NCBI GenBank assembly: GCA_021781795.1
Contig: JAJXWA010000017.1
Location: 1-53,698, forward strand
DNA from: Acidobacteriota bacterium
Lineage (GTDB): Bacteria; Acidobacteriota; Terriglobia; Terriglobales; Acidobacteriaceae
Direction of reading: 5' to 3'
Length of the DNA stretch: 53,698 bases
The notes beneath the pieces are model-generated. The model searched no databases and was not told the origin of the DNA. It saw nothing but the letters and a program-made list of their open reading frames with translations. The translations under genes and the position numbers were made by a program. Shown here piece by piece: positions 26,293 through 34,907 of this stretch (position 1 is the first letter of the stretch; each line of letters starts with the position of its first letter).

Positions 26293-26411
26293 GGTCCCTG
26301 CTCCGGATGCTGGATTTGTCGATACTAGCTCCGGATGCAGGACCAAAACGTGACTGGTGTCACGATTGTCTGTGCGATTCTCAAAATCGGAATGCCGACC
26401 ATGCATGGGAA

Positions 26412-26687
26412 TTACATGCGAATGCCCTGCTTTGCATTCCGCCGCACCTGCCAGCAGGGATCAAGGCCGCTCTGCGGAAACAGGGCCACCGCGCAGGGCA
26501 CATCCACCGTGCCCTGATAGTCAAACTCCTGCTTGTTACCCTTCAACGGGATCGCCAGATAACGGTTCACCGTGACCTTGCCCGCGGGAGCACCTCGCAG
26601 CAGATAGGTTGCACTGTCCCCCGTATACACTGCGACAAAGAGGCCGATGAGGCCCACAAGCACACGCACCGCCCAGCGCCAGATCAT
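26412..26687 (-). CDS. 91-residue membrane-anchored protein coupled to arsR
   Basis: Starts MIWRWAVRVLVGLIGLFVAV, a single N-terminal transmembrane helix, followed by about 70 extracytoplasmic residues with two Cys (65 and 78) and a conserved-looking VTVNRYLAIPLKGNKQEF. Function unknown. The start is set by a four-base ATGA overlap with the arsR stop, so translation is coupled to arsR. The longer frame from 26783 only reads arsR sequence in another frame. Its link to arsenic is by position alone. Confidence 0.65.
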   Translation of the reverse strand: MIWRWAVRVLVGLIGLFVAVYTGDSATYLLRGAPAGKVTVNRYLAIPLKGNKQEFDYQGTVDVPCAVALFPQSGLDPCWQVRRNAKQGIRM

Positions 26688-27115
26688 CGACTCGTTTCTC
26701 CGCGTGGCGTGCGTACCCCGCCCGCGACCGTTGCCGGCAGCGGCGCGCCTGCCGGCAGCACCAGCTTCTGGGGCACGCAGCAAGCCCGCGCCAGCTTCGC
26801 CTCGTCTGCCTGCATCGCTCTTTCATGCCGCAGCGCAGCCAGCACGGCTGCCAGGATCCCCGCCGTCTCCGGGTCGCCCGGCTCACGCAACCGATAGTGC
26901 ATCCACTTGCCCTCGCGCCGCGCCTGCACTACGCCCGCCCTGCGCAGGTACGCCAGATGCCGCGAAATCTTCGGCTGGCTCTGCCGCAGCACCTCTACCA
27001 GGTAACAGACGCACACCTCGCGCCCGGCAATCAGGTTCAGCAGCCGCAGCCGCGTCGGGTCAGCCAGCGCGGCAAAGACCTGCGCCAGATCTGGCGATCC
27101 AGAGTTCCCTGCCAT
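26684..27115 (-). CDS. arsR: ArsR-family arsenic-responsive repressor
   Basis: A 143-residue winged-helix repressor. The helix-turn-helix runs from about residue 12 to 75 (LADPTRLRLLNLI, QPKISRHLAYLRRAGVV, GKWMHYRL). Cys35-Val-Cys37 in REVCVCYL is the classical As(III)/Sb(III) sensor pair; a Cys-Cys at 112-113 may be a further thiol ligand. Binding of arsenite should release it from the promoter of the divergent arsM-arsC-acr3 genes. The ATG start has TACAAT six bases upstream and no Shine-Dalgarno; the frame is open to 27205, but that would run through the promoter. Confidence 0.93.
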   Translation of the reverse strand: MAGNSGSPDLAQVFAALADPTRLRLLNLIAGREVCVCYLVEVLRQSQPKISRHLAYLRRAGVVQARREGKWMHYRLREPGDPETAGILAAVLAALRHERAMQADEAKLARACCVPQKLVLPAGAPLPATVAGGVRTPRGETSR

Positions 27116-27121
27116 TCCGTC

Positions 27122-27127
27122 ATTGTA
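27122..27127 (-). promoter_or_regulatory. -10 hexamer for leaderless arsR
   Basis: TACAAT on the minus strand, GACGGA (six bases), then the arsR ATG at 27115. Confidence 0.5.
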
Positions 27128-27133
27128 TGCGGT

Positions 27134-27162
27134 TTGACAACAAGGGAGCTTCTTTATATATT
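27134..27162 (+). promoter_or_regulatory. sigma70 promoter of the arsM-arsC-acr3 operon
   Basis: TTGACA (27134-27139), a 17-base spacer and TATATT (27157-27162): consensus -35 and near-consensus -10. AT-rich sequence with an imperfect dyad (TATTTGC/GCGTATG, 27159-27177) overlaps and follows the -10 and is a plausible ArsR operator. Confidence 0.8.
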
Positions 27163-27189
27163 TGCTTATGCGTATGTGAGGCGCCAGTG

Positions 27190-28035
27190 ATGGACCAGGC
27201 AACAAGCGTGCAGGACCAGGTAAAAGCGAAGTATGGCGCAGCGGCGCGCCAGGTTCAGCAGACCAGCGAAGCAGCCTGCTGTAATCCGTCCTTCACCTGC
27301 TGCGATCCCATCACCGTCAACCTCTACAGTGAGTCGGAGAAGCAGGGCCTGCCTGCGAGCGCCGTCCTTGCCTCCCTCGGCTGCGGCAATCCCACAGCGC
27401 TCATTGACCTGCGCCCCGGAGAAACCGTTCTCGATCTAGGCTCCGGCGGCGGCATCGACGTACTCCTTTCTGCAAAGCGCGTCGGGCCCACAGGCAAAGC
27501 CTACGGGCTTGACATGACCGACGAGATGCTCGCACTCGCGCGAGAAAATCAGCTCCACGCGGGCGTCGAGAACGTCGAGTTTCTCAAGGGCGAAATCGAA
27601 CACATTCCTCTGCCCGATCAGTCTGTCGATGTAGTCATCTCCAACTGTGTCATCAACCTCTCGGCCGACAAGAGTCGCGTCCTGCGCGAAGCATTCCGCG
27701 TCCTCAAGCCCGGCGGCCGCTTCGCCGTCAGCGATGTCGTAGCCCGCGGCAGCGTGCCCGCCGAGGTCCGCCGCAGCATGGCTCTCTGGGTCGGCTGCAT
27801 TGCGGGCGCTTTGGAAGAGCAGGAGTACATCCACAAGCTCACCGCAGCGGGCTTCACCGGCGTCTCGGTTGAACCGACCCGTGTCTACGAAGTAGAAGAC
27901 GCGCGCAAGTTTCTTGAGGATGCCGGCGTAGATGTGGATGCCGTCGCCGCTCAGGCAGCCGGCTCGCTCATGGCCGCATTCGTCCGGGCCACACGGCCCG
28001 CGCGCGCCTGCTGCGAACCCTCCTGCTGCAACTGA
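27190..28035 (+). CDS. arsM: arsenite S-adenosylmethionine methyltransferase
   Basis: Methylates As(III) using SAM. The 281 residues contain the SAM-binding loop [14 protein letters not shown] (about 80-93) and three Cys at the positions expected of ArsM: Cys65 (LGCGNP), Cys153 (SNCVINL) and Cys203 (VGCIAGA). Extra Cys pairs occur near residues 30-38 and at the extreme C-terminus (CC-EPS-CC-N), probably arsenic ligands. GAGG lies eight bases before the ATG. First gene of the arsenic operon; the frame extends upstream to 26647 only as antisense of arsR. Confidence 0.94.
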   Translation: MDQATSVQDQVKAKYGAAARQVQQTSEAACCNPSFTCCDPITVNLYSESEKQGLPASAVLASLGCGNPTALIDLRPGETVLDLGSGGGIDVLLSAKRVGPTGKAYGLDMTDEMLALARENQLHAGVENVEFLKGEIEHIPLPDQSVDVVISNCVINLSADKSRVLREAFRVLKPGGRFAVSDVVARGSVPAEVRRSMALWVGCIAGALEEQEYIHKLTAAGFTGVSVEPTRVYEVEDARKFLEDAGVDVDAVAAQAAGSLMAAFVRATRPARACCEPSCCN

Positions 28036-28059
28036 TCCACTGCTGAAAGCGAGTTCGCG

Positions 28060-28557
28060 ATGCCGCAACCGTACAACGTGCTCGTGCTCTGCACAGGTAA
28101 CTCCGCCCGCAGCATTATGGCAGAGGCGCTTTTCAACCTACTCGGCGCAGGCCGCTTCCGCGCTTATAGCGCAGGCAGCCATCCCACCGGCCGCGTCAAC
28201 CCCTTCGCCGTCGAGCAAGTCCGCGCGCTTGGATACCCCGTCGACAATCTCCGCAGCAAGAGCTGGAGCGAATTCGCCCAGCCTGGCGCGCCTGTCATGG
28301 ACTTCGTCATTACTGTCTGCGACAACGCCGCAGGTGAGGTCTGCCCGGTGTGGCCCGGCCATCCCATCACGGCGCACTGGGGCTTTCCCGATCCCGCCGC
28401 CGTCCAGGGAAGCGATGACGACAAACGCGCAGCCTTTGCTCGTACGCTCCACCAGATCCGGAACCGCGTGCAGCTCCTTCTCGCACTGCCCGTCGAAACT
28501 CTCGACCGCCTTGCCCTCGAATCCAGAGTGCGCGCTATTGGAAAGGACCCGCAGTGA
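28060..28557 (+). CDS. arsC: arsenate reductase, thioredoxin-coupled LMW phosphatase type
   Basis: Reduces As(V) to As(III) in the cytoplasm. The P-loop CTGNSARS places the catalytic Cys at 11 and the Arg at 17. Cys87 and Cys95 in [10 protein letters not shown] supply the redox relay typical of the thioredoxin-linked class. At 165 residues it is slightly longer than S. aureus ArsC. It starts 24 bases after arsM, and its stop overlaps the acr3 start in a GTGA. Confidence 0.95.
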   Translation: MPQPYNVLVLCTGNSARSIMAEALFNLLGAGRFRAYSAGSHPTGRVNPFAVEQVRALGYPVDNLRSKSWSEFAQPGAPVMDFVITVCDNAAGEVCPVWPGHPITAHWGFPDPAAVQGSDDDKRAAFARTLHQIRNRVQLLLALPVETLDRLALESRVRAIGKDPQ

Positions 28558-29657
28558 CCCTCACGCCCTCCGCCTGTTGCGCAGACGAGCCATCCGCACG
28601 TCCCTCGCGCCTTTCCTTTCTCGATCGCTACCTCACGCTCTGGATCTTCCTCGCCATGGCCCTCGGCGTTGCCCTTGGGCGCTTCGTGCCCGCCGTGCCC
28701 GCGCTGTTGCAGCGCTATCAGGCCGGCACCACCAATATCCCTATCGCCATCGGCCTCATCCTCATGATGTATCCTCCGCTGGCCAAGGTGCAGTACGAGC
28801 GCCTCAGCCATGTCTTTCGCAATCGCCGCGTCCTTGGTCTCTCGCTCGTGCAGAACTGGGTCATCGGCCCCGCGCTCATGTTTGTGCTCGCCGTTGTCTT
28901 CCTCCGCGGCTACCCCGAATACCGTACCGGCCTCATCCTCATCGGCCTCGCCCGCTGCATCGCCATGGTCATCGTCTGGAACGAGCTGGCGCGGGGTGAT
29001 ACCGACTACGCCGCCGGCCTCGTCGCCTTCAACAGCGTCTTTCAGGTGCTCTTTTACAGCGTCTACGCGTGGTTCTTTCTTGCCGTGCTTCCGCCGCTCG
29101 TCGGGCTGCACAGCGTCTTTGTAGACATCCGTATGGGCCAGATTGCCCAGAGCGTCTTCCTCTATCTAGGCGTTCCGTTCCTCGCGGGCATGGCCACGCG
29201 CTTCGTTCTTATCCGCACCAAAGGCCGCGACTGGTATCAGAGTCGCTTCGTCCCGGCCATCAGCCCGCTCACGCTGGTAGCGCTGCTCTTCACCATCGTC
29301 GTCATGTTCAGCCTCAAGGGCAACCTCATCGTCCAGTTGCCGCTCGACGTGCTGCGCATCGCCCTGCCGCTGCTCATCTACTTTGTCGTGATGTTCTTCG
29401 TCAGCTTCTGGATGGGCCGCAAAGCCGGCGCCGACTACGCAAAGGCCGCCACGCTTTCCTTCACCGCGGCCAGCAACAACTTCGAGCTGGCCATCGCCGT
29501 CGCGGTCGCCGTCTTCGGCCTCAACTCCGGAGCAGCTTTTGCCGCCGTCATCGGACCGCTGGTCGAAGTGCCCGCGCTGATTCTGCTGGTGCAAGCCTCG
29601 CTCGCCTTGCAGCGCAAATGGTTCTCCGCTCCGGCTCCGGCAAACGCGCAGGTCTAG
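28554..29657 (+). CDS. acr3: ACR3-family arsenite efflux permease
   Basis: A 367-residue, roughly ten-helix membrane carrier that expels arsenite. The hallmark [18 protein letters not shown] is present, with the essential Cys at 135. Other family segments are [18 protein letters not shown] near the N-terminus and [18 protein letters not shown] late in the protein. The GTG start overlaps the arsC stop by four bases. It completes a full pathway: reduce arsenate, then methylate or export arsenite. It converges with glk, leaving 11 bases. Confidence 0.95.
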   Translation: MTLTPSACCADEPSARPSRLSFLDRYLTLWIFLAMALGVALGRFVPAVPALLQRYQAGTTNIPIAIGLILMMYPPLAKVQYERLSHVFRNRRVLGLSLVQNWVIGPALMFVLAVVFLRGYPEYRTGLILIGLARCIAMVIVWNELARGDTDYAAGLVAFNSVFQVLFYSVYAWFFLAVLPPLVGLHSVFVDIRMGQIAQSVFLYLGVPFLAGMATRFVLIRTKGRDWYQSRFVPAISPLTLVALLFTIVVMFSLKGNLIVQLPLDVLRIALPLLIYFVVMFFVSFWMGRKAGADYAKAATLSFTAASNNFELAIAVAVAVFGLNSGAAFAAVIGPLVEVPALILLVQASLALQRKWFSAPAPANAQV

Positions 29658-29668
29658 TGTGCGAAGGT

Positions 29669-30688
29669 CTAGTGACGGATGGATGCTGCCCGCGCCGAGA
29701 TGCCGCTGATCTCCGCGGCGCGCGCTTCGGCATACGCCGCAGCGCCCATCAGCGCCGCACGGCTTTCCAGAATGATGCGCACCGGCATATTCACAAGCAG
29801 CTGGCTCAGCCGCCCCTTGTCCGTGAAGGACTTCATGAAGATGCCGTCCTTTAGCCTTTCCAGGATGCGCGGGGCAATGCCACCGCCCACGTAGAGTCCG
29901 CCCACCGAGAGAATCTTCAGCGCCAGGTTGCCAGCCTCGGCGCCATAGGCCGAGACAAACATATCCAGAGCTTTCTCACAGATCTCGCTCTTGGCCGCCA
30001 GGGCCAGCTCGGTAATCACGGCGTTGGGGTCTTCGCCTGCGATGCGTTCGGCGAGCCACGCCGGTTCTTCCAGACCACGCACCTCGCGCAGAAACTCGTA
30101 GATATTCGTCAGGCCCATCCCGCTGACCACGCGCTCAAAGCTGATGCGCCCGTTGTACTTCTGCTTCAGGAAGCGCAGCAGGTCAATCTCGTCCTCATTG
30201 CGCGGGGCAAAGTCCGCATGGCCGCCCTCAGAGGGGAAGGGAAGGTGCAGCCTGCCGTTCCATGCCAAAAAGCATTCGCCCAGCCCAGTTCCGGCCGCAA
30301 GCAGCGCCCGGTTTCCCATCTGGCTCGCATCGCCTTCATTGAGCGTGTAAATCTGGTCCGGCGTCAGCTCTGCAATGCCGTACCCGTTCGCTTCGAGGTC
30401 GTTAATGAGGAAGACATGCTGAATGCCGAGACCGGAGGAGAGCTCGCGGCTGTCCAGCGTCCACGGCAGATTCGTCAGCCGAAGTCGGCCGTCGCGCACC
30501 GGCCCCGGCACGCCAAAGCACGCCGCCGTTACCTTATCGGCCGCCAGGAATTCCTTGACGATCTCCTGTAGGCCCGAATAGTTCTTGGCCGGGTAGCGCT
30601 GTTCGCGCGTGTGCTTCAGCTTGCCCTCTGCAAAGTCGTACAGAGCCAGGTTGACCTTGGTGCCGCCTACGTCGCCTGCCAGAATCAT
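29669..30688 (-). CDS. glk: glucokinase
   Basis: ATP-dependent glucose phosphorylation, cytoplasmic. The 339 residues match the proteobacterial/cyanobacterial Glk family: the ATP phosphate loop LAGDVGGTKVNLAL at the N-terminus, LINDLEANGYGIAEL with the catalytic Asp, LAAGTGLGECFL, and the sugar-binding PSEGGHADFAP. The ATG overlaps the pgl stop in an ATGA, so glucose phosphorylation and the second step of the oxidative pentose phosphate pathway are translationally coupled. No zwf is in the window. Confidence 0.95.
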   Translation of the reverse strand: MILAGDVGGTKVNLALYDFAEGKLKHTREQRYPAKNYSGLQEIVKEFLAADKVTAACFGVPGPVRDGRLRLTNLPWTLDSRELSSGLGIQHVFLINDLEANGYGIAELTPDQIYTLNEGDASQMGNRALLAAGTGLGECFLAWNGRLHLPFPSEGGHADFAPRNEDEIDLLRFLKQKYNGRISFERVVSGMGLTNIYEFLREVRGLEEPAWLAERIAGEDPNAVITELALAAKSEICEKALDMFVSAYGAEAGNLALKILSVGGLYVGGGIAPRILERLKDGIFMKSFTDKGRLSQLLVNMPVRIILESRAALMGAAAYAEARAAEISGISARAASIRH

Positions 30689-31485
30689 CTTTCCATCTCC
30701 AACACCCCGCAGCCTTCCCCATCGGTTGCGGGCAGAAGCGCAGCAGCGGCCTTATCCAGAATCAGAGTGAGTATACCGCCTGAGGGCCATATCAGTTGAC
30801 TCGGCAGCCGCTCCGGATCCCGCGGTCCCATGAAGACCTCATGCAGCCGCGCCGCCTTCTCCGCGCCCCCAACCAGAAAAAATACTGAGTCCGCGTTGTT
30901 GATCACCGGCCACGTCAGCGTAATCCGCCAGGAATCCTTTTGCTGAGGCACGTGATTCGCCGTCACCAGCCGCCCCATCTCGTGGATCGCTTCGGTATGG
31001 GGAAACAGCGAGGCCGTGTGCCCGTCATCGCCCATCCCCAGCGCAATCACATCGAAACGTGGGCTCTCCGCGCCCTCCAGCCGGAAGGAATTGCGCAGCA
31101 GCGACTCATAGCGCGATGCCGCCACCTGCGGGTCCAGTTCGCCTTCCATGCGGTGCACCTGCTCAGGCTTCACCGGCACATGATCCAGCAGTGTCTCCCG
31201 CGTCATCCGGTAGTTGCTGTCCGGGTGATCCGGGGGAACGCAGCGCTCGTCTACCCAGAAGAGCTCGAGCTTGTCCCACGGCATCGATCTGCGCCAGACC
31301 TGTTTGGGGTCAGCCAGCATCTGGAACGCAGCCTTCGGCGTCGAGCCACCGCTGATCGCAATCCGTGCCCGCCCGTGCCGCGCCACGGCCTGCTCCACTT
31401 CCGCAATCAGATGTTCCACGGCGCGTTCAGCCAGCGCCGCAGCATCCGGTTCAATGCAATAAGTGACTTTGAGTCTGCTGCCCAT
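30685..31485 (-). CDS. pgl: 6-phosphogluconolactonase
   Basis: Hydrolyses 6-phosphogluconolactone in the oxidative pentose phosphate pathway. The 266 residues show the DevB/SOL family blocks: ISGGSTPKAAFQML, LFWVDERCVPPDHPDSNYRM, and VIALGMGDDGHTASLFP. A purine-rich GGGAGC precedes the ATG. It heads a two-gene unit with glk and lies 93 bases downstream of the histidine kinase gene on the same strand. Confidence 0.95.
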   Translation of the reverse strand: MGSRLKVTYCIEPDAAALAERAVEHLIAEVEQAVARHGRARIAISGGSTPKAAFQMLADPKQVWRRSMPWDKLELFWVDERCVPPDHPDSNYRMTRETLLDHVPVKPEQVHRMEGELDPQVAASRYESLLRNSFRLEGAESPRFDVIALGMGDDGHTASLFPHTEAIHEMGRLVTANHVPQQKDSWRITLTWPVINNADSVFFLVGGAEKAARLHEVFMGPRDPERLPSQLIWPSGGILTLILDKAAAALLPATDGEGCGVLEMER

Positions 31486-31578
31486 TCTGCTCCCATCCTC
31501 CCGCTCCGCCGTTGCAGCGGCGAGCGTGTCTGTATCGATCGTCTGGTTTTGCGCGTATCTGGCTGCGCCAAGTGATCA

Positions 31579-33051
31579 TCAAGCCCGGAAGGCGGAAACG
31601 GGAAGCATCGCCGCCTCTGGCTCCTGCGCGAGGCCGCGCGGCAGCGTAAGGACGAGGCGCGCGCCGCCTTCTTCCCGGTTCGATGCAGCCACGTTGCCTC
31701 CGTGTGCCCGCGCCACCGCCTCCACAAACGCCAGCCCCAGTCCGTGACCGCTGGACTGCCGGCCCTTCACGCGGCGCTCAAACAGATGCGGCAGAATCTC
31801 CGGCGCAAACCCTGGTCCGTCGTCCTCCACCGTAAGCCGCGCCTGTTCCTGCTCCGCTTCGAGGCGCATGTGAATCATGCACCCGGCCGGCAGGTGCTTC
31901 AGCTCATTGTCAAACAGGTTCGAGATCATCCGGTGCACCAGCCCAGCGTCGGCACGTATCGTGAGCGGGCTGTGGCTCTTCAGCGTCATACGCAGGTTCT
32001 TCTCGCTCATTGAGGGCTCATAGAGATCGGCCATCCCGCGCAATAGATCGTCCAGATCGATCTCGCTCTTCGAGAGGCGCAGCGCATCGGCCTTCCCCTC
32101 CGCCACATCCAGTGATGTGTTCAGGAACTCCGTCAGCCGGTCCAGCTCATCGATCGCCGCCACAATCGGCTCTGCCTGCTCTCCGTGCGTCGCCGCGGAG
32201 AGCGACATCTCCAGCTTGCCGCGAATCGCCGTGAGCGGGCTGCGCAGGTCGTGCGCCAGCGCATCGGTAATCGTGTGCAGTTGGTGCATCGAGCTTTCAA
32301 TGCGGTCCAGCATGCGGTTCAGCGTCCGCGCCAGGTGCGCTACCTCATCGTTGCGCCCACTCGTTGGCACGCGCTTGTCCAGCTCGGTGTGACCAATGCG
32401 CGACGCGGCTTCGGTGATATCGCGCACGTGACTCAGCATGCGCCGCGTCGTGTAAAACACAATCGCAAATCCCAACAGAACCAACAGCAGCCACCACGTG
32501 AAAAAACGGAAGCGCAGGCTGCGCAGAACACGCAGCTCATCGCGTTCCGAGAGACCGAGATAGATGACGCTGCCGTCGTCGATGCGCGCCGCCACCACGC
32601 GAAATGGCACATTCGAGCCGGCCACGCGCAGGTGTTGCGGCGCATCGGGAGGGAAGGGCTGGCGGCGAATCGCGTCGAGGTATGGTGCGCCGCTGCCAGC
32701 GCCAACCCATAGCGCCAGCGTGCCCTTCGTGTCGGTCTGCAGAAAGAAGACAAGGTCGTTGGCACGGCCCTCCGAGCGCAGCCGGTTTGGCACTTCTTCG
32801 CTCGCCAGCTCCGCTACTTCACTCACCACGCGGTCGTAGAGCGCATTTTTCGGCGTATGCTCGGCCACGTCGCCCAGCACTTCCACTTCGCCTGCAAGCC
32901 AGGCGTCGGTGCGCTGCTGAATATCGTTCGATACAAACCGGTGCAGGAAGGCAAACACCACCATCGTGCCGCAGGCAAAGGCCAGCGTGGCCCACAGAGA
33001 AATGCGCCACGCTGCCGAGTGCATCACCGGCTTAGCGGTCTTTGAGGACAT
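31579..33051 (-). CDS. HAMP-containing sensor histidine kinase
   Basis: A 490-residue two-component sensor. An N-terminal transmembrane helix (about 17-38) and a second near 170-190 flank an extracytoplasmic domain of about 130 residues. A HAMP linker follows (about 190-245), then HisKA with the phospho-acceptor in LAHDLRSPLTAIRGK, and an HATPase with DDGPGFAPEILPHLFER and GHGLGLAFV. The ATG has GAGG eight bases upstream and lies inside the last codons of the regulator gene; a GTG at 33060 is the alternative. Signal unknown; a copper or envelope-stress role, common in this subgroup, cannot be shown here. Confidence 0.9.
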   Translation of the reverse strand: MSSKTAKPVMHSAAWRISLWATLAFACGTMVVFAFLHRFVSNDIQQRTDAWLAGEVEVLGDVAEHTPKNALYDRVVSEVAELASEEVPNRLRSEGRANDLVFFLQTDTKGTLALWVGAGSGAPYLDAIRRQPFPPDAPQHLRVAGSNVPFRVVAARIDDGSVIYLGLSERDELRVLRSLRFRFFTWWLLLVLLGFAIVFYTTRRMLSHVRDITEAASRIGHTELDKRVPTSGRNDEVAHLARTLNRMLDRIESSMHQLHTITDALAHDLRSPLTAIRGKLEMSLSAATHGEQAEPIVAAIDELDRLTEFLNTSLDVAEGKADALRLSKSEIDLDDLLRGMADLYEPSMSEKNLRMTLKSHSPLTIRADAGLVHRMISNLFDNELKHLPAGCMIHMRLEAEQEQARLTVEDDGPGFAPEILPHLFERRVKGRQSSGHGLGLAFVEAVARAHGGNVAASNREEGGARLVLTLPRGLAQEPEAAMLPVSAFRA

Positions 33052-33709
33052 AGCCCACACCTCGCAGTGTCCGGATCAGCGGCTGCAGCCCCTTGCCGTC
33101 TACCTTGCCGCGCAGCCTGTAGATATGCACATCCACCACGTTCGTGTCTGGCTGAATGCGCATGCCCCACACCTTGTCCAGAATCATCGAGCGCGTCACT
33201 ACGCGCCCGGCATTTCGGCAGAGATACTCCAGCAGGACAAACTCCTGCGGTGTCAGTTGCAGCGTTTGTCCGCCGCGCATCGCCTCGCGACGCAGAAGAT
33301 CGAGCTCCAGATCCTGCACACGCAGCTTCGTCGGCTCGCCCACTCCGGGGTTGTTACGTTTCAGCAGGTTCCGCAGCCGCGCCAGCAGCTCCGCCATCGC
33401 GAAGGGCTTGGTCAGGTAGTCATCACCGCCCTGCTCCAGCCCGCGCACACGGTCGTCCACCGAGCGGCGCGCAGAAAGAATCAGCACCGGCGCAGAGACG
33501 CCCATCTCGCGCAGGCTGAGGATCAGGCTGATGCCGTCCCGGTCGGGCAGTCCCAGGTCCACGATTAAAATCTCGTGCGCCGACGCCATTGCCAGTTGCT
33601 CGGCTTGCCGCGCATCTCCGGCCACATCCACTTCGTAGCCCGCTTCTTCCAGTCCACTCCGTAAAAGTGTTTGAATCTCGAGCTCGTCCTCAACCAGCAG
33701 CAACCGCAT
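33032..33709 (-). CDS. OmpR/PhoB-family response regulator
   Basis: A 225-residue regulator: receiver domain residues 1-115 with acidic pair LVEDE, phospho-acceptor Asp51 in LIVDLGLPDRDG and Lys in DDYLTKPFAM; winged-helix DNA-binding domain 130-225 (LTPQEFVLLEYLCRNAGRVVTR). Its stop lies 20 bases inside the kinase gene, so the pair is coupled. TAATAT lies six bases before the ATG. It is divergent from the 33954-40934 operon, with 244 bases between starts, so that operon is a candidate target, but nothing in the sequence proves it. Confidence 0.93.
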   Translation of the reverse strand: MRLLLVEDELEIQTLLRSGLEEAGYEVDVAGDARQAEQLAMASAHEILIVDLGLPDRDGISLILSLREMGVSAPVLILSARRSVDDRVRGLEQGGDDYLTKPFAMAELLARLRNLLKRNNPGVGEPTKLRVQDLELDLLRREAMRGGQTLQLTPQEFVLLEYLCRNAGRVVTRSMILDKVWGMRIQPDTNVVDVHIYRLRGKVDGKGLQPLIRTLRGVGYVLKDR

Positions 33710-33715
33710 GACTGG

Positions 33716-33721
33716 ATATTA
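33716..33721 (-). promoter_or_regulatory. -10 hexamer for the response regulator gene
   Basis: TAATAT on the minus strand, CCAGTC (six bases), then the ATG at 33709. It is among the best matches to the -10 consensus in this set. Confidence 0.5.
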
Positions 33722-33953
33722 GTCGATGCATCGGCTCGCTTGCCGATGCGCCTGCTCAGAAATCTCGACAGCCCGGCGAGCCGCAAATCGTGTCGTTCTC
33801 ACCTGCTATAAGGAAAATGAACAAAACTTCATGGATTTAGCATGGCTTAAACTGCTCAATTTCCTGGCGGCAAGCGTCTAAAGAATGTGTACCGCCGCTG
33901 CACTGAGCTGTTGCAGTGAGTCATACCCTGGATCGCATCCATTTCAATTCACG

Positions 33954-34907
33954 ATGAGGACAAGCGTGCCGGCAGAACCGGGCCTGCAAGAACTGAATAC
34001 AACCCTTCTGGCGCAGGATATCCGCGCCGCAATGCCTCTGCCCGCCGGCCTCGACTCCCGGTTTGAAGCCGCGCTCCGGCACGTTCTCGATCATCCCGGC
34101 AGCCTCGTCCGGCCGCGGATGGCGATGGAAATCGCAGCCGCCTACGACCTCGCGCCGGCTCCGGCAGCCGATCTCGCCATCGCCCTCGAATACTTTCACA
34201 CCGCCTCGCTCATCTTCGACGACCTGCCCTGCATGGATGACGCCACGCATCGCCGCAGCGCACCCTGCGTGCATGTCGCCTTCGGTGAGCCGGGCGCGAT
34301 TCTCTCCGCGCTCGCGCTCATCAACCGCGCCTACGCGCTGGCGTGGCGCGCGCTCTCCTCATCTGCTCCTGCAACGCAGCCTCGCGTGATGCAATACCTT
34401 GAGCAGCGGCTCGGCATAGAAGGTCTGCTCAACGGCCAGAGTCTCGACCTCAACTACGCATCGCTGCCGCATACCCGCGAAATCACCGAGCGCATCGCCC
34501 ATGGCAAGACTGTCTCGCTCATTCGCCTCACGCTGGTGCTGCCGGCGATGGTTGCAGGCGCGCCGCCGCGCGAGTTGCGCCATCTGGAACGCATCGCCGC
34601 AAGCTGGGGTCTTGCCTACCAGATTGTCGATGACCTGAAGGATGTGCTGCAGAGCGTCGCTGAGACCGGCAAATCCGTCGCCCGCGATCTCCTGCTCGAC
34701 CGCCCCAACACTGCGGCCGCGATTGGCGTTCCCGCCGCCGTAGAGCGCCTGCAGCGCCTCATCGCGTTGGGCGACCGGACCCTCTCGCGCCTGTTGGGCG
34801 CGCGGCCCGCGCTGGCCTTCCTCGATCAGTTGCGCAACAGCCTGCAGGACGAGCTGAACCGCGTCACCGCAAGCGCCTGTGAAATGACCGTGCGAGCGGA
34901 GTCATGA
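33954..34907 (+). CDS. polyprenyl (farnesyl/geranylgeranyl-type) diphosphate synthase
   Basis: Condenses isopentenyl diphosphate with allylic diphosphates. The first Asp-rich motif is DDLPCMDD (about residue 89), the DDx4D form of bacterial short-chain FPP/GGPP synthases, and the second is DDLKDV with GLAYQIVDD. At 317 residues it is of normal length. Product chain length cannot be read with certainty. The ATG has no strong ribosome site; the frame is open to 33885, but that extension is unlike the family. Its stop overlaps the permease start in ATGA, making it the first gene of a seven-gene unit. Confidence 0.85.
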   Translation: MRTSVPAEPGLQELNTTLLAQDIRAAMPLPAGLDSRFEAALRHVLDHPGSLVRPRMAMEIAAAYDLAPAPAADLAIALEYFHTASLIFDDLPCMDDATHRRSAPCVHVAFGEPGAILSALALINRAYALAWRALSSSAPATQPRVMQYLEQRLGIEGLLNGQSLDLNYASLPHTREITERIAHGKTVSLIRLTLVLPAMVAGAPPRELRHLERIAASWGLAYQIVDDLKDVLQSVAETGKSVARDLLLDRPNTAAAIGVPAAVERLQRLIALGDRTLSRLLGARPALAFLDQLRNSLQDELNRVTASACEMTVRAES

